A stretch of DNA of 64,000 nucleotides, from the NCBI GenBank assembly GCA_036937835.1, contig CM072881.1, positions 6,866,501 to 6,930,500 of the forward strand, written 5' to 3'. Every line of letters begins with the position of its first letter. Within the stretch, counting starts at the first letter, position 1. The notes beneath the pieces were generated by a model. The model was not told the DNA's origin. It did no database searches and saw only the letters and a list, made by a program, of their open reading frames with translations. The translations under genes were made by a program, and so were the position numbers. Positions 23,489 to 36,410 of the stretch are shown here, piece after piece. The stretch comes from Pampus argenteus. Its lineage: Eukaryota > Chordata > Actinopteri > Scombriformes > Stromateidae.

Positions 23489-25129
23489 AATGATATATAC
23501 ACATATAAAGTTAACATTCTCTCACAGTACACATATGCACTCCCGTGTTACCCTGCAAGAACATCTCTCACACATACATACATACATATAATGTAAATGT
23601 ATAAAAACAAGATAAAAAGAATCTAAATGCATGTTTATACAACCTCTGCACAAAATTTAGACACACTTACACAAAAATGCACTCACACCAACCCCCTGCT
23701 GGGCCGTAAAAACAAACTGCTCAAAATATGGCATTTGTCATCTGATCAAACACTCACATTCCAGCAAACTACGTTTGGCCAACCCGGCAACAGCCGTCAT
23801 ATTGACAGTCGGACATGCAGTTTGTCCGGGTGATCTCTCATGAAGGGAAGCTTTATGGCACAGCCAGCTCCATATAATCAGCTTTAAATGGCCCCAATGC
23901 TAACAAGAACGACGACACCCTCCTCCTCCTTCCTCAGCAGCAAGCCAGGCCCCAGGAGTCAGGAAAGACACTGACAACAGCTAAAGAGACCACTGACGAC
24001 CGAGGAATGTCAGGGGGTTCAAAGATCCCCAGAAGTGAAATTTATTGATGTTAATGTGCGATAAACTTTAGGTTCAATCCATCGTAATCTGTCCGGAAAA
24101 GGTTAAGTTGGAATGATGATTCGGCCCTGCATGCTAAAGTTTTAACAACTATGTAGATGGGGTGGGGTAGTAAAATTGGCAGCCAAAATATTTGAGGTTA
24201 CTTTAAGTTAGCTTTACCAGAAAAATTAACCATCTGAATTTACCGGCTGACAGCGATGAAACATTCATTTCAGGAACTGTTGATGCTGTTGTAATAAATC
24301 GTTTCCTTATTTCCGCGAAAGTCCCAACAAAAAAATGTGATCCAAAAGATTTTGGGGGGTTGAGTATTTGCCTAATTATGATTACATCTCATGATATTTT
24401 CCCAAATTTTTGCCTATGGTTAAGGCTAGCGTCCCACATCTCCAACCCCAAGCAAACACTCACAGCCAGTCCTCCAGTGAACACGCTAAGCCAAATTGAT
24501 ATCAACCCTTCATAAATCTTGTGTTAAAGTTGTCGAAGTTTTCTTCAAATTTTATTCACTTCCACCGCTTACCGAAAAACTAATCACATTACTGTAATGC
24601 ATCACTAAGTAAGTAAATGAGAATGAGATGCTGAAAGCCAACATCTAAAGTATGACTCATCTTGTCATAGACCTATAAAGAGCTGAAAAATGACAATACT
24701 GTAATGGGAAACGTGATATGATCCTTCCCATATGTTCAGTACTTAGATATCATATTTAAATTATACTATTTTATTGACTCATTAATCTCTAAATATTCTT
24801 TATGTATTTGGCACAGGCTTCAGAAACCTGCAAATCAACCGACAGTAAACCAATAACTGGACATACAGTGACATCATCTTGTACTCTAAGAGAGGTCCAG
24901 ACACTATTATCAAGGCTACACTGTCCGATTGAAAACCTTTCATATCTATTTCTTCCATCAGATGATGCTGGCAGGATGCATTTATAGTTATGTTGTGGGT
25001 CTGTCTCAGCAACGTCTGGGATGGAGGGTAACGTCAGGCTAACGTTGATGCTCCTCTGAAACTAGAACCGTTGTTTAATACAGTATAGGTCTACATTTAA
25101 TCGTTTAATCGTTTTTAAATCAAACACTG

Positions 25130-26080
25130 ATCCTTTAGACAGCCTATTAGTTCAGCTTCTGTCTGAAACATATAGCTTCTGTCTCTTTAAGGCCGCCCTC
25201 ATGATGAGCCCACTGTCTTCTGATTGGTTAAATTCCAAATGCTACATCAGGAGGCTACGTCAACAAACCATGAATCAAACTATACAGAATCTGATTAAAC
25301 CAAATTGTGAAAGTGGACAAACAAAACAAGGAAAAACCTTAGCAACAAAGGCTAAGGAATGTATGGACATGCTAGCAAAGCTAACTAGCTTCCAGTGGAA
25401 GTTAGTGGACGTGAGCTAACCTTGCTTGCTAACATTTAGATTATCTCAACACTTACCGAGTCATTGTTGACAGCTCACTTTAGCTAGCTGGACCCAGATA
25501 TGATGGAAGCAAATGATCAGATTTGTCACAGCAACAAATAATCCCGCAATCTCTGACCTCCGTATGTTACACCCTGATTTTAAATCATCAACGTGGAACA
25601 TACAGAGTAACATAGGGGATCGACGGTCACGCTTTGTCATGACAAGCATACACAGCGCAAATGTTGGTCACTGTCTCACCTTCAGGCTGAATTTGGACAT
25701 GTGGAAAACAAACAGTGCGTATAAAAGAAGAAGACATTGCGGTGGGTAGAAGTCTCCAGCGAATTGAAATAACATAGTTGTGGGTAGCTTCTTGAATTGT
25801 TGACTCCACGTTCAACCGTGCAAATCTTATTGAACGAGCTGAGCTACAATGGGACAAATGGGCTGAAGTTAACAAGGCAGAGAGCATCTGGTAAAAGTAA
25901 ATCTTTACAAGGCCCAGACACACAGACAGACGTATTATACAGAGATAGGAAGAGGATGGCTTTATGGGACAGCTGTGTAACCCAGGAAAGCAGGAGGAAG
26001 TGTTAAAGGATGCTACTGAGTCCTGCTCAGATGGACCGCCATCCATTTGTTTATGTCGTATTTTGTCGAGGAACAGTAGG
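25130..26080. repeat. Probable degraded teleost transposable-element block
   Basis: The stretch near 25140-25230 (GTCTCTTTAAGGCCGCCCTC and nearby TCTTCTGATTGGTT) has the look of a repeat I associate with many teleost genomes. The downstream 850 bp to a CTGCTCAGATGGACCGCC segment looks like the body of the same element. I could not find terminal repeats or a decodable protein, so class and ends are unknown. Confidence 0.4.
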
Positions 26081-26319
26081 CGACTTGTTTACAATCAAGG
26101 TTTTCATTTTTTTGCGAATAGAAAGAATTAAAATTAAAACAAATATCCATAGTGTTTCATGGGTTTCAATGTCTTTCTGAAATCACATTACAAAAGACCA
26201 AAACACCAAAACTTTTGACATTATATATTTTCTCCCTTTTGAATGTTGTAAAATGTTTGTGTTGAGCAAAAGGTTTTATTAAGCAAGTATGCATGTAAGA
26301 AACTGTTATTGTGTGATTT

Positions 26320-26342
26320 AAAAAAAAAAAAAAAAAAAAAAA
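26320..26342. repeat. Poly-A tract (23 A)
   Basis: A-homopolymer in AT-rich intergenic DNA. Confidence 0.95.
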
Positions 26343-26921
26343 GTATAATATTGCAGAGTTTAAGTGGATCAGCTGCCACCTGTGAGCAGCCCATTTATTT
26401 CATGGCTTTTTAGCCGATCTTTATTCAAAAACTGTGGAGTGTACTTATTGTATACGTTTTTGATAATAGGAGAGTCCAAAGGAAATGTTAATAAAGCTTC
26501 CCTCCACACCCCTAAAACCTTCCTAAAAAGTCCTTTAACTTTACAATTTATGTTGTTTATCTGACAAACACACAAAAAAAAACACATGAAAAGCAGAATT
26601 TAGCATGTGTCTAAATTCTGACTTGAGAATTTGAAATTAGTATATTCTCATTTTAAAAAAGGAAAACAATATAGTGACCATCTTTTTATAAAATTAAATA
26701 GTACACAGATTGTCCTGTCACAGGTCCAAAGCAGTCAGGATCTTTCAGCACTTTCTGGATTAAATTTTGTTTCCACTACTTTAAAAGATATTTATCATCA
26801 TTTCTCAATACAAGTAAATGATCTGAAGCAAGCAGTTCTCTCTCGGTGAGCAGCTTGTAAAAATATCACTGCCGCTTTTTGACTGTTAAATTGCTGTAAA
26901 AGCTTTGTGTGTCTGTCTCAG

Positions 26922-26924
<3 letters not shown>

Positions 26925-26965
<41 letters not shown>
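26925..26965. repeat. (GT)20 microsatellite
   Basis: About 41 bp of perfect GT, one of the two longest dinucleotide runs in the window. Confidence 0.97.
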
Positions 26966-26969
<4 letters not shown>

Positions 26970-27391
26970 TACTTGTTAAAGCCAGCATGGGTTGCTGCCT
27001 GCCTGCATGAGCACATAACCATAAAATATGTTGGTGTTGTTGATATGTTGAAAAATACCACAAATCTACAGGATAGCTATTTGCATAGCAGACATAATTG
27101 AAACCATAAACACGTTTGTCATCGTCAAGGAGGGTCACTAATTTGAAGTAGGTCAAATTAACGTAATTATGAGTAAACTTTTTTTCACGTACTGAGAATA
27201 TAAAACAGACGAAAAATAAGGATTTTTAATTGTTACGTCTGTTCTTTTACACTAACACGATTCAACAGATGTAATCTTACTAGTATTCATATTTTTGTAG
27301 TAATATTTACTTTTCAAATCAATCCTTTACCACGTTGTAACGTTGACAATAACATGTTGTTCATCGTTACCAAATGCAAGTAAGCTCCAAG

Positions 27392-27416
27392 TATATATAT
27401 ATATATATATATATAT
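27392..27416. repeat. (TA)n microsatellite
   Basis: 25 bp of alternating TA. Confidence 0.95.
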
Positions 27417-27490
27417 TTGATGATCACTAGTAGTGCTACGGTGCAATATTTTTTATGCGCGAGTCCTTGTTTTGTTTGTATCTCATGCAC

Positions 27491-27529
27491 ATGAATGAAT
27501 GAATGAATGAATGAATAGTTGAATGAATG
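27491..27529. repeat. (ATGA)n tetranucleotide microsatellite
   Basis: About nine ATGA units with one interruption. Confidence 0.93.
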
Positions 27530-28151
27530 CACAATGCTGAACATTTATCGTTCCAGTTTCTTGACTTTACCTGGACAGTCTGTTCAGGTTGGCTGTGCTG
27601 ATGTCTCTGAACCAGCACATGATACAGTACATTAAAGCTTTATGACTATCTGGCGACTTTCTGAGCAGCCAATAGTTCCTTTGACGCAATTCTAACTCAA
27701 ATCCTAATGTGTTCAATGTTCCCTTGTGTTCGGTTGAGCGTTATTCAACAGCGTCTGGTTTGGAATGAAAATCCCAGTAACGAACAGCGCTGGCTCATGG
27801 GGAACACTGGGTGCAACTCACCTCTGCAAGTGTTTTCTCAACTTCAGTAGACTCAGCACCAAAGCACTATCCCAGATGTATGCTACGCATCAAGCTTTTT
27901 CATTGCTGTCCATAGGACACGGTGCCCAAATGGCCGTGGATCCGATGGCTTTCCAGTGGCTTTATGACTTGAGATCTTAATAAAGTGTCTGAATGACTTT
28001 CCAGTGCTCTCATTCAGCCTTATTCTCTTTAGTGGAGAAAAGCTTTCTGAGTGCTGTGAGGATCTGCCTTGAAGAGCTTTGCAGGTTTTCGCCTTTGAAG
28101 GATCTGTACAGCAGGGATTTTCCCCCAACAATTCATCACTGTCTGTCTTTT

Positions 28152-28154
<3 letters not shown>

Positions 28155-28182
<28 letters not shown>
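28155..28182. repeat. (TG)n microsatellite
   Basis: Perfect TG run, intergenic. Confidence 0.95.
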
Positions 28183-28185
<3 letters not shown>

Positions 28186-29745
28186 CTGCCACAGGCCTTT
28201 ACCGCTAGTAGTGGGGATTTTGCCCTTTCTTTGAGGTGGTGATCTGTTTTGTTTTAATAGGTGAGAACTTGGATCAGCTCTGAGTCTCCTCCACACATTG
28301 TCGGATTCACTTTCCAGCAGGGCGCTGCAGATCATCACACGGTGGACCACCATTGCCCTAGATGTGCGGTGGGTCTGCATGTGTGCTTTTATAATATAGT
28401 AATTCAAAAGATGAGATTATGCTGGGAATATGGACAGTGATCAAGAAGTAATACATGCTGCCATGAGTTTGATTAGCTGGTGAAGGTAGTGGACGGTTTA
28501 GCAGCTGAAGGGCCAGATATTTGCCTCAAAACAGGGCTAAATGTTGACTTTATAAAGGGTTTATTAAAGCTTATAAAAAAATTTTTTTTAAAAAGTGAAA
28601 ACTGAGCCTGAACTGAGCACACACCCCTACTCAACCCGCAAGGGCGTCTTCAAATTACTTTATGCCGCCGGGATACAGACTGTTTAGAGGCTCCCATACC
28701 GCTGCCAACATATGTCCATTAGATATCAACAAATAGTAAATTAAGTGCCATCCTAATCTGTAAACAGAATATGAAACTCGAAAAATATGAATATGAAATG
28801 TCAGGAACAAATTTACTGAAGGACAACAGATGAATATTAGCTCAAACAAAGAAAAGCCTTAGTGTGTTTAATTCACCACCAACATAACAAGACAATATAA
28901 TATCAACGTCAGCGCCATTGCAACCCACATTTTGGTAAGCGTAGGGATTATATGCTGCCTTCATGTGCTCCTCGTAAACTCCAGGTGTATTCCAGGTTCA
29001 TTCAGAGTCTGTATTTTCAACTGTATTGAAAAAATCATACCTTCAGGATTTCTAGATACCCTGGTATACTGTGATACCGCCAAAGTCTAGTTACTGTCAC
29101 ACTGTTGTCAACAAACAAAATTTAACAGCCATAAAAATCAAAATAACTCTATATTCACCTGCTGTGACGCTGAACATCAAAAATCTGTATATCCAACAAA
29201 CTAAATCTGACAGTGATGTCGTCTCCAGACATCATTGACAATTTACAACCTCGGGGCTTGCTTCAGACACATTCATGTGCACACATACCTATTTGGAGTA
29301 CCTCTCCACTGAAGTATTTTGCCAGGGAACCTCAAAGCTTTCATGTGCTTAAGTCATGTCTATCATATTAACCTTAATTGGCTGTGCAGGCGCAAAAAAC
29401 AACAAACACATCCTGAGTGCTGTAGAGACAGCTCAGGCCCGAGGGGGACGCAAATACACATCCAATAATTGTGACAGGAGTAGAACTGCTTGATGAAACT
29501 AGTCCCTACAAAAAACAATGTGTTGTGAAGAGCTAACCACAAAGTATACTAAAAAAAAAACCAGTAGTAGTAGTTGTAGGTAATAGTCATGGTGACAGGA
29601 AGGTGCACTCGGATTAATCCAACACAAGAATACCACAACATAAATCAAGTGTGTTTACACAGCAGGACACTTTTAGTGTCTGACTAACAATTAAAGAGGT
29701 AAAAGTGATTTAAACTAAAGGTGATGATACCCTTATATATGATAT

Positions 29746-29767
29746 GGTTCACCACTTAAGGTGAACC
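29746..29767. other. Short perfect inverted repeat
   Basis: GGTTCACC and GGTGAACC are perfect 8-bp arms around a 6-bp ACTTAA spacer. The arms resemble nuclear-receptor half-sites. It may be chance; no function is claimed. Confidence 0.4.
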
Positions 29768-30099
29768 GTTCAGACAGTTCGTTCCAATTTGAACTTTTCT
29801 CAAGACTTTATTTCATTAACACACAAGAACAAGTGAAAAAGCAGAGACAGGAGTATAAAACAGGAAAGTCTGAAGTGTCTGGTGACCTCAAACACACACA
29901 CACACACACATACACTACAGGCACATGTGGTTGATGCATATGTTGCTAGCTAGCTTATAGCTAATGCGTACAGTTATCAGGTCGATAGCCCATAGCTCAA
30001 ATTCGCACAAATAATGTAAGACGAAAATAGGCTTAATGCCTTTAGCTGCAAGTTTAGGTACAATGTACACAATCTTTCTTTAACATAAAAGGAATAGTT

Positions 30100-30190
30100 T
30101 GACATTCTGGGTAAATTACTTTCTTGCGTTAGATGAGAAGATTACCCTCATGTTTGTATGCTAAATATGAAGCTATCGCCAGCAGCTCAG
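30100..30190 (+). repeat. Copy of the AAATATGAAGCTA dispersed repeat
   Basis: The sequence around GTTAGATGAGAAGATTA and GCTAAATATGAAGCTA matches the units seen in the frmpd2 intron at 7264-7850. It is a partial, diverged copy. Confidence 0.6.
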
Positions 30191-30604
30191 CTCGTGATAA
30201 ACATGTTACAGATGATTTTTTTTTTTCGTTAGTCTGTCACTTCATCAACTACGGCCACTAGAAACTCTGAAAGCTTTTGTTGCATTTTCTCTCATCCTGT
30301 TTTACATCACACATATCAACCATAAAAGGAAATTCCTGGGTAGAGGTATTTGATGCTTTAGATTCCCATAAACATTTTAATGATGCATTATGTTGAACCT
30401 TTGAAAATAATAACATCACAAGTCACCACAGCGTATACCAAACAGGCATTAATCAAGTAGACCAAAGGAGTGCTAAAAGTTAGCAAACAAACAAAAAGAG
30501 AAAAATGAGAAAAATCTCCACCTCATTGTCTTTTCACCCTTTTTTTTCCCTCCTTTTCTCATGAAAACAATTCTGTTAGTTGCTGCAAAAAGCAATGATA
30601 GTAT

Positions 30605-30848
30605 TTAATTATAGTAATTTGGTTTGTAGGTCAGTCCACCACTTTGGTCCAGATTAAGGATCCTTTGGCGATCCCCTGACTTTTTGACATTTTGGTCTTT
30701 TACACTAATGTCTGTCTGTACAACTGTTGGATGGAATACCATGGCATTTGGTACACACACATTCATGTTCCCCTCTAGCACCATCATGAGGTCAAAAATT
30801 CAACTGTTCTTTTCAGCTTTACTTTGTTTATAGCAAATGTTAGCATGC
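30605..30848. repeat. Dispersed teleost repeat (GGATGGAATACCATGGCATT type)
   Basis: Contains the phrases CTTTGGCGATCCCCTGACTT, GTTGGATGGAATACCATGG and TTTGGTACACACACATTCAT. A second, more diverged copy lies in the gdf2 intron (about 56490-56870, with GGACTGCCATGAAATTTGGT). It looks like a high-copy non-coding repeat of percomorph genomes. Class not assigned. Confidence 0.6.
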
Positions 30849-30856
30849 AAAGGTGC

Positions 30857-31173
30857 TAGGGGTGTGACAAGATCGCGAGATGAAAATTTGCGAGATTTCT
30901 CGTCGAGTTGGAAATCGGTCTCGCGAGATTTGTTGTCCAACAAGCAGCCGGAAAACACATGCATAACTATTTGCGACGCCCCCGCCACTTTTAAATTGTG
31001 ATCCAACAAGCAGCCGAATGACGTCGGAAAACAAAAAAACAAAGTTAAATAAAAGTCTGTTGTCCAGGCATTCATATTTGTAATTTAGTTTTCTTAAAAT
31101 CTCGTCTCGTCTCGATCTCGTGAACCCAATCTCGTGTCTCGTCTCGTGAACCGAGTGTCTCGTCACACCCCTA
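30857..31173 (-). mobile_element. hAT-type non-autonomous element, copy 2
   Basis: 317-bp element bounded by TAGGGGTGTGAC and its complement. It is flanked by 8-bp duplications AAAGGTGC (30849-30856) and AAAGGCGC (31174-31181), one mismatch. It is nearly the reverse complement of copy 3 at 33538-33867. There is no transposase; short frames inside have no homology that I recognise. It is mobilised in trans, if at all. Confidence 0.88.
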
Positions 31174-31181
31174 AAAGGCGC

Positions 31182-33529
31182 AAAAGTAAGGTGATGTGTG
31201 ATGTTAGCATTTGCACAAATCACGGTCTCACAGAGCTGGTACCATGGCTGGAGACTCTTAGTCTGGTTTACAAATTTTAAAAAAAGCAGTAGATGAGTAA
31301 CGTTATCTTTGTGTAGACATGACATATTGGCATATTGTCATAATGGAAGTCGTACTTTTTACTCGCAAAAACCAGCAGAGATTAAACTAAATGTCCTGCA
31401 GACAGGTTGGACTGTAGGTTGAGTATATTTCTTACATAAATCTAGTTTGTGTATAGTTATTGCAACAAACATGTAGAAATATGACAGGCAGCTTAATGTG
31501 TTTGTATAAGTTTTAGGAAAGCATGAGTGGAGCAGCTTAGTCAAGTGTTCACACCTTCAAACACCTCCACCGCACTGTATACACACACACATTCACACAC
31601 GCACCTTCCCTTCTCCCACCATTCCTGGCGTTAGTTTAAACACTACGTGTGAGACACCCCTCATTAAGTTTGTGTGTGTGTGTGTGTGTCTGAATTTTGA
31701 CTGGCTCCTCTCCTCACTTATTAAACATTCACATGAGAGCGACTACTCTGATGTATAAGTTCCCTTGGCTTGTGTGTGAGTGTGTGTATGTTTTCGATGA
31801 GGCCTGCATCCTGCGGTGATCGCACAGGGAGAGTGTTTCTGTCTGCTAACAAAGAACCACTGTTCAGCATGTTAACATACCAAACTGTGTGGCAAAGCAG
31901 TTGTCTCCATGTCCTGCTGCAGCCGCGCATTTCCTCGTGCATTTATCCCGCAAATGCATCTTACCCAGCTCTTGTAGTCTGGTCATGACTGTGACAGTCT
32001 AGGATAAACACCTCTACATTTCCAAATACAGTGTATCAGTGTATCTATTGGCCGACAGTCAAAGTGGAACAACGGTGAACTCTGATCTTAAAGTTATCTT
32101 CTGTTGAGGTACATTTTTAGCCTTTAAACCTTTAGCAGGTTGCAAAATCCGCCACATTTAAACAAGAAGTATGATGCATCCAAGTTCACACTCTCTATTT
32201 TGGGTGAATGGAGACATCTTTTTTGCTGTAATGATTGCAGCAGGACCACCGGCATCCACTTGGGTATTATACATAGCAACATAATAAAACCAAATGGACC
32301 CTGACAACCTCTACCTTGTGTGGTCAGTGATAAGTACATACCTGACTGTATTGCATATGTCCAAAGCTGTTTACTGCATTGTTTTCTGAAAATTGCACCT
32401 AAATATCTTTCACAGAACGTGTTAAAGCTGAACTCTGCCTTCTTCTCTCCTCTGCTCGTTCTTGCTGGCACGCAAAAAACCCGCAAAACACCAGTGAAGC
32501 AACTTTTAAGAGGTGGGAAACTCTTAAACCTATTGGCGAACATACCTGTTGCTTGTTTACCCTTTCTCTTTAATTTATTCATCCCAATAAAAAAATGAAG
32601 AAATCTAGAGAAAGAGCCTTTTCTTACAACTTGTCTGCCTCAGCAGTCGTCCTCAAGCCAGCAGGGTTTAGAGAGGTTGGATCTTTTAAATTCTCTCTCT
32701 GGGGAGCTAATCTTCAATTCCATGCTTAAAGCCAAAAAAACATTTTTGGTGATGTAATTATTCAGCTTTCACAATGCCTGCAGCCTCGCTTGCCTGCGTA
32801 CCTGGCTGGCTCCCCGTGCAGAGTTATTTGTTCAGCTACCAATTGCTTGTAAAAAATAAAACAGCTTCTGCAACAGAACAACTCATTACTTCTCATAATC
32901 AATTTCAGATTTGGTTTATTCATCAACTGCAGGTTTACTTAGAGTTATGAAGTCCAGGCCGTTTCATTTTCCTCAGATTTACATGTTGACTGGTGCTGAT
33001 AGTGCAGTGAGTTATAGTGCAGGGACGCATACATTTGTTTTTTTAAACACCGAAAATGAAACATACCTGCATACCATAGCTGCACACTCGGGAGAATTTT
33101 CATTTCAAAACTCAACATTTGTTTAATAGGATGATATAGATGTTTCCTGAAAAAAAAAATCATGGTTGAAGATTAAATTTTCATCATCTTTCAGTTGGCA
33201 ATTGTAGCGTGCTAAAGGTGGTTTGAGTTTGACTTGATTTGAACCATTGATTCTCATTTCAGTTCATGTTATATACAAGAAGAAAATATACATTTTGTGA
33301 ACCTCACGTGTACGACTCTTAGCTAGCCAAATATTTTGATTAGGAAAGAGTTCGATTAACTTTGGTCTTTTCTTCATGCGGTCAATTATCAGCTTAAAGT
33401 TGAACCTCTAGAAATACATGGATTCATTGTGTCTCTCTGTTTCCGCAGGTTGGTAGGTAAGTGTGTTTTAATAACCCCTAATTTTAGTATATAAAGGGTA
33501 TAAGTTTCGCTTATAGGTACTTAGCTTCA
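31182..33529. other. Intergenic spacer between inverted hAT copies
   Basis: About 2.35 kb with a short GT run near 31670-31690 and otherwise unique AT-rich sequence. No gene seen. Confidence 0.6.
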
Positions 33530-33537
33530 CTATATAC

Positions 33538-33867
33538 TAGGGGTGTGACGAGACACTCAGTTCACAAGACGAGACGAGACACGAAATTGGGTTCACGAGA
33601 TCGAGACGAGACGAGATTTTAAGAAAACTAAATTACAAATATGAATGCCTGGACAACAGACTTTTATTTAACTTTGTTTTTTTGTTTTCCGACGTCATTG
33701 TTTTCCGACGTCATTCGACTGCTTGTTGGATCACAATTTAAAAGTGGCGGGGGCGTCGCAAATAGTTATGCATGTGTTTTCCGGCTGCTTGTTGGACAAC
33801 AAATCTCGCGAGACCGATTTCCAACCCGACGAGAAATCTCGCAAATTTTCATCTCGTCACACCCCTA
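33538..33867 (+). mobile_element. hAT-type non-autonomous element, copy 3
   Basis: 330-bp element with the same TAGGGGTGTGACGAGA terminal repeats. The flanks are CTATATAC (33530-33537) and CTATAGGC (33868-33875), an 8-bp duplication with two mismatches. It is close to copy 2 in inverted orientation. It differs by an extra copy of a 16-bp unit (TTTTCCGACGTCATTG) near 33687-33720. Confidence 0.87.
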
Positions 33868-36386
33868 CTATAGGCTCATCTGCTTGTCGCTAGCTTTGTG
33901 TGTATGAAACTTTTTAGCAAAGTACTATTGAACTATTGTGTTGATATACAGCCAGTCTGGTTTTAAACTCTAGTTCAATATGTGACATCAATCTACTGTT
34001 AACAGAAACGTTACTGAATATCCAAACCTTCAAATGATGAATAAATTGAGACATAACGTTGTGTAAAAATGTTGTTGAATTTTACCATTTTAGCCAGAGA
34101 CCCTGCTTTTCTCTTTAACATCCTCTGTTTCATCTTTGTCATTTCTCTCTTTCTCCCCTCCTCACACACAGTCGCACACATACAGTTTTGTTATCTGTTC
34201 GAAGCACAAAGAGAGGTCAGGGAGGGAGCATGTCAGTCAGACAAGTTGTCACCCAAATGATGACAAATTGACCGCCTCTCCTCTTGCCTCCCAATCAAGT
34301 CCAGACCTGGTTTAATGCAGGCAATGGTTCCTGTAAATGGAGATCGATGGCACTCAGGTGAAACTCAAACAGTCTCATGGAGTCAATACTTTTATTGTCT
34401 AATAATATTCTAAATGTTTCACATTTTTTCACCCAAAATACACCGTTTTATAAAATACACCGTTTATTTATCCAGGTCTCATGCTTTATTAAGTCAGATA
34501 GACGATGTGATCGAGAGAGTTCGCCTTCACCTGTTTCTGATCTCGACTCGGCTACTAACACTGACGCCTCTCCAACGGGCTTGTTTCCAGGGAGACAAAC
34601 ATCATGTAACCCAACACTGTAAGTCTTGCAATAACATTGTCTTTATCGACGGCAATGGATGGAATTTTCTCATTTCAAGTCTTGAAAGCAGAGAGAATAT
34701 GCAGGAATGCCTTTTCTTCCTGCCACAATGTGGGGCTCAATATTTTCTTTCTTTTATGCTATTTTCTACCACTTTTCTCTGGCTTTATTGTCTCTCTTCT
34801 TTTCTATACTGTAGGTTTAAGATAAACGGTTCCCGTAGGGAGGTACACTTCGCGCATTGGGATATGGATGAATCAGAATGAAATGAGGTCCAACCTGGAC
34901 TACCAATTAATTATGTTGTCCTCTTGATATTTGGCAGTAATATCACCTGCTGTGTAAAATTATCTTGTGTTCTGCATGACTGTCATGTCAAGTTACGGCT
35001 GTCTTGCTTTAGCCATACATTTGTTAGCATGTAGCTTCATTCCGTCTTTGTTTCTTCATCACATAACGTTTGCCACTGCTCTTGTTTGCTGCTGCATTCA
35101 TATTTTCTTCACTGTGAAAGCTTTCATTTTACTCTTGTCCACAATCAAGATAGCCTTATAGAAAATTCCTAGTGTTCAATATGCTAATGATCAAATCACA
35201 CAAACATGCTACTAATCATAGGTGCCATTTATCAGGCAGAAACAAGTAATTAATGACAAGCATGTGGAATTAATGGAGTTCAGTGAATCAAACTTGAAGG
35301 CACTGAAGATCAATTACATTACTGCCTTTGTGTGTTACTTATTCTGCACATTCAGCGTATAATTTAAGGGATCCCACAGGGATCTAAAAAGTTTAATCTT
35401 CTGTCACTGTATAAACCCCTTTAACAGTGACTCTGTGCTTTAACTGTATGCATGTTTTACTCTTGTAATCTCTTTGATCGGTGGAATGAACCGCTAAGAA
35501 CCGAGACACAAGAGTTTCAAGTTAAATTACACAGACTTTATTCTGTTTTGTGGCATTAAAAGAACAAATTATCTAGAGGACATATGCAGGACAAAGGCTT
35601 CTACAAGGGATACCGCTGTGATGTGGACAAAACCCAGGAGGAAGCCTTTTCTCGTATTTATTGCCATCTCTGCATTTGGTCAAAGAGTCATTGGGCGCAG
35701 GAGGGGTGTGGGTGTTAGTGGGGGCAGAAGTGAAATCCAAACTTGAAAGGCTAAACCACAAGGTTAGCATAAAAAACAACCCTGGACTTCAGATGGCAAA
35801 TGTGAACAAAATAACCTCAACTCATTTTCTTTTCTTCACCACAAGCTTCCCTTATGTGGGGGTCCGCCAAGTCGCAAATTAACGTTGATTTAGAAACAAC
35901 AGAAGCCTTTTGTCTCAGAGGGCTCACAGTTTTTTTTTTCTTTCTTTCTTTCGACTATCGAGGCACTTGGCTTCGCATCCTGTTATTTTTCCACGCATAA
36001 AACGTTCATGATGAAATAAAGCAGAGGGCAGATGGCGGCGGGGACAGGCCGCTCGCAAGGCCTTTGGCTGCTATCACTCATGAACTTGTATGATGAGATG
36101 AAGCGGAGCTGGCAGCTTTTCTATGTCTGTCTCACACTCTGTTCCTTATTCCCTCTTTTCTCTTTTCTTTGTTTTCTTAACAGTCTCCTATCCGTTTCTG
36201 CCTATATCCTCTCTTCCTCTGTCCCCACTCCATTTCTCCATCGTTTTCCTGTCCTCTGTCTCTTTCTCAATTCATTTAAAATCAATTATCAAATCTTTTT
36301 ATTGGCATGCAAGCCTGGAAATAAATCTTGCTGACAAATCAGAGACACTCCTGTTATCTGTATCACTTTCTTTCTCACCACCCCCC

Positions 36387-36410
36387 ACCACCACCACCAC
36401 CACCACCACA
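36387..36410. repeat. (CCA)n trinucleotide repeat
   Basis: About eight CCA/CAC units. Confidence 0.9.

Larger units (their letters stand above)
14901..24890. other. Intergenic, no gene seen
   Basis: About 10 kb of AT-rich intergenic DNA with many GT/CA microsatellites and one poly-C run. There is a paired homeodomain-type motif at 20452-20473. Open frames in it are short, partly made of simple repeats, and are not supported by any domain. I saw no tRNA, rRNA or intact transposase. Confidence 0.6.
26081..30090. other. Intergenic, no gene seen
   Basis: AT-rich DNA with several microsatellites and otherwise unique sequence. A short stretch near 29030-29090 containing CCTGGTATACTGTGATACCG resembles a degenerate MITE seen in fish genomes. 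No gene or RNA recognised. Confidence 0.55.

Noticed and set aside
24060..24095. GGTTCAATCC resembling a tRNA/SINE B box
   Set aside because: No A box at the right distance upstream, no cloverleaf arms and no SINE body or tail, so not called as tRNA or SINE.
27883..28407. 174-codon minus-strand open frame
   Set aside because: It crosses the TG microsatellite at 28155-28182 and shows no recognisable domain or conserved motif; no supporting context.
30840..31325. 161-codon minus-strand open frame over hAT copy 2
   Set aside because: The frame runs through the non-coding hAT MITE and its flanks. The matching frame in copy 3 reflects the shared repeat, not a gene.
32124..32582. 152-codon minus-strand open frame
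   Set aside because: No recognisable motif; overlaps a similar-length frame on the other strand, as expected by chance.
34414..34881. 155-codon plus-strand open frame
   Set aside because: No signal, domain or family resemblance; composition like the AT-rich background and no splice partners.
35460..35900. Possible LTR or retroelement end
   Set aside because: No paired LTRs, TG...CA borders, primer-binding site or coding motifs could be found; left as unclassified.
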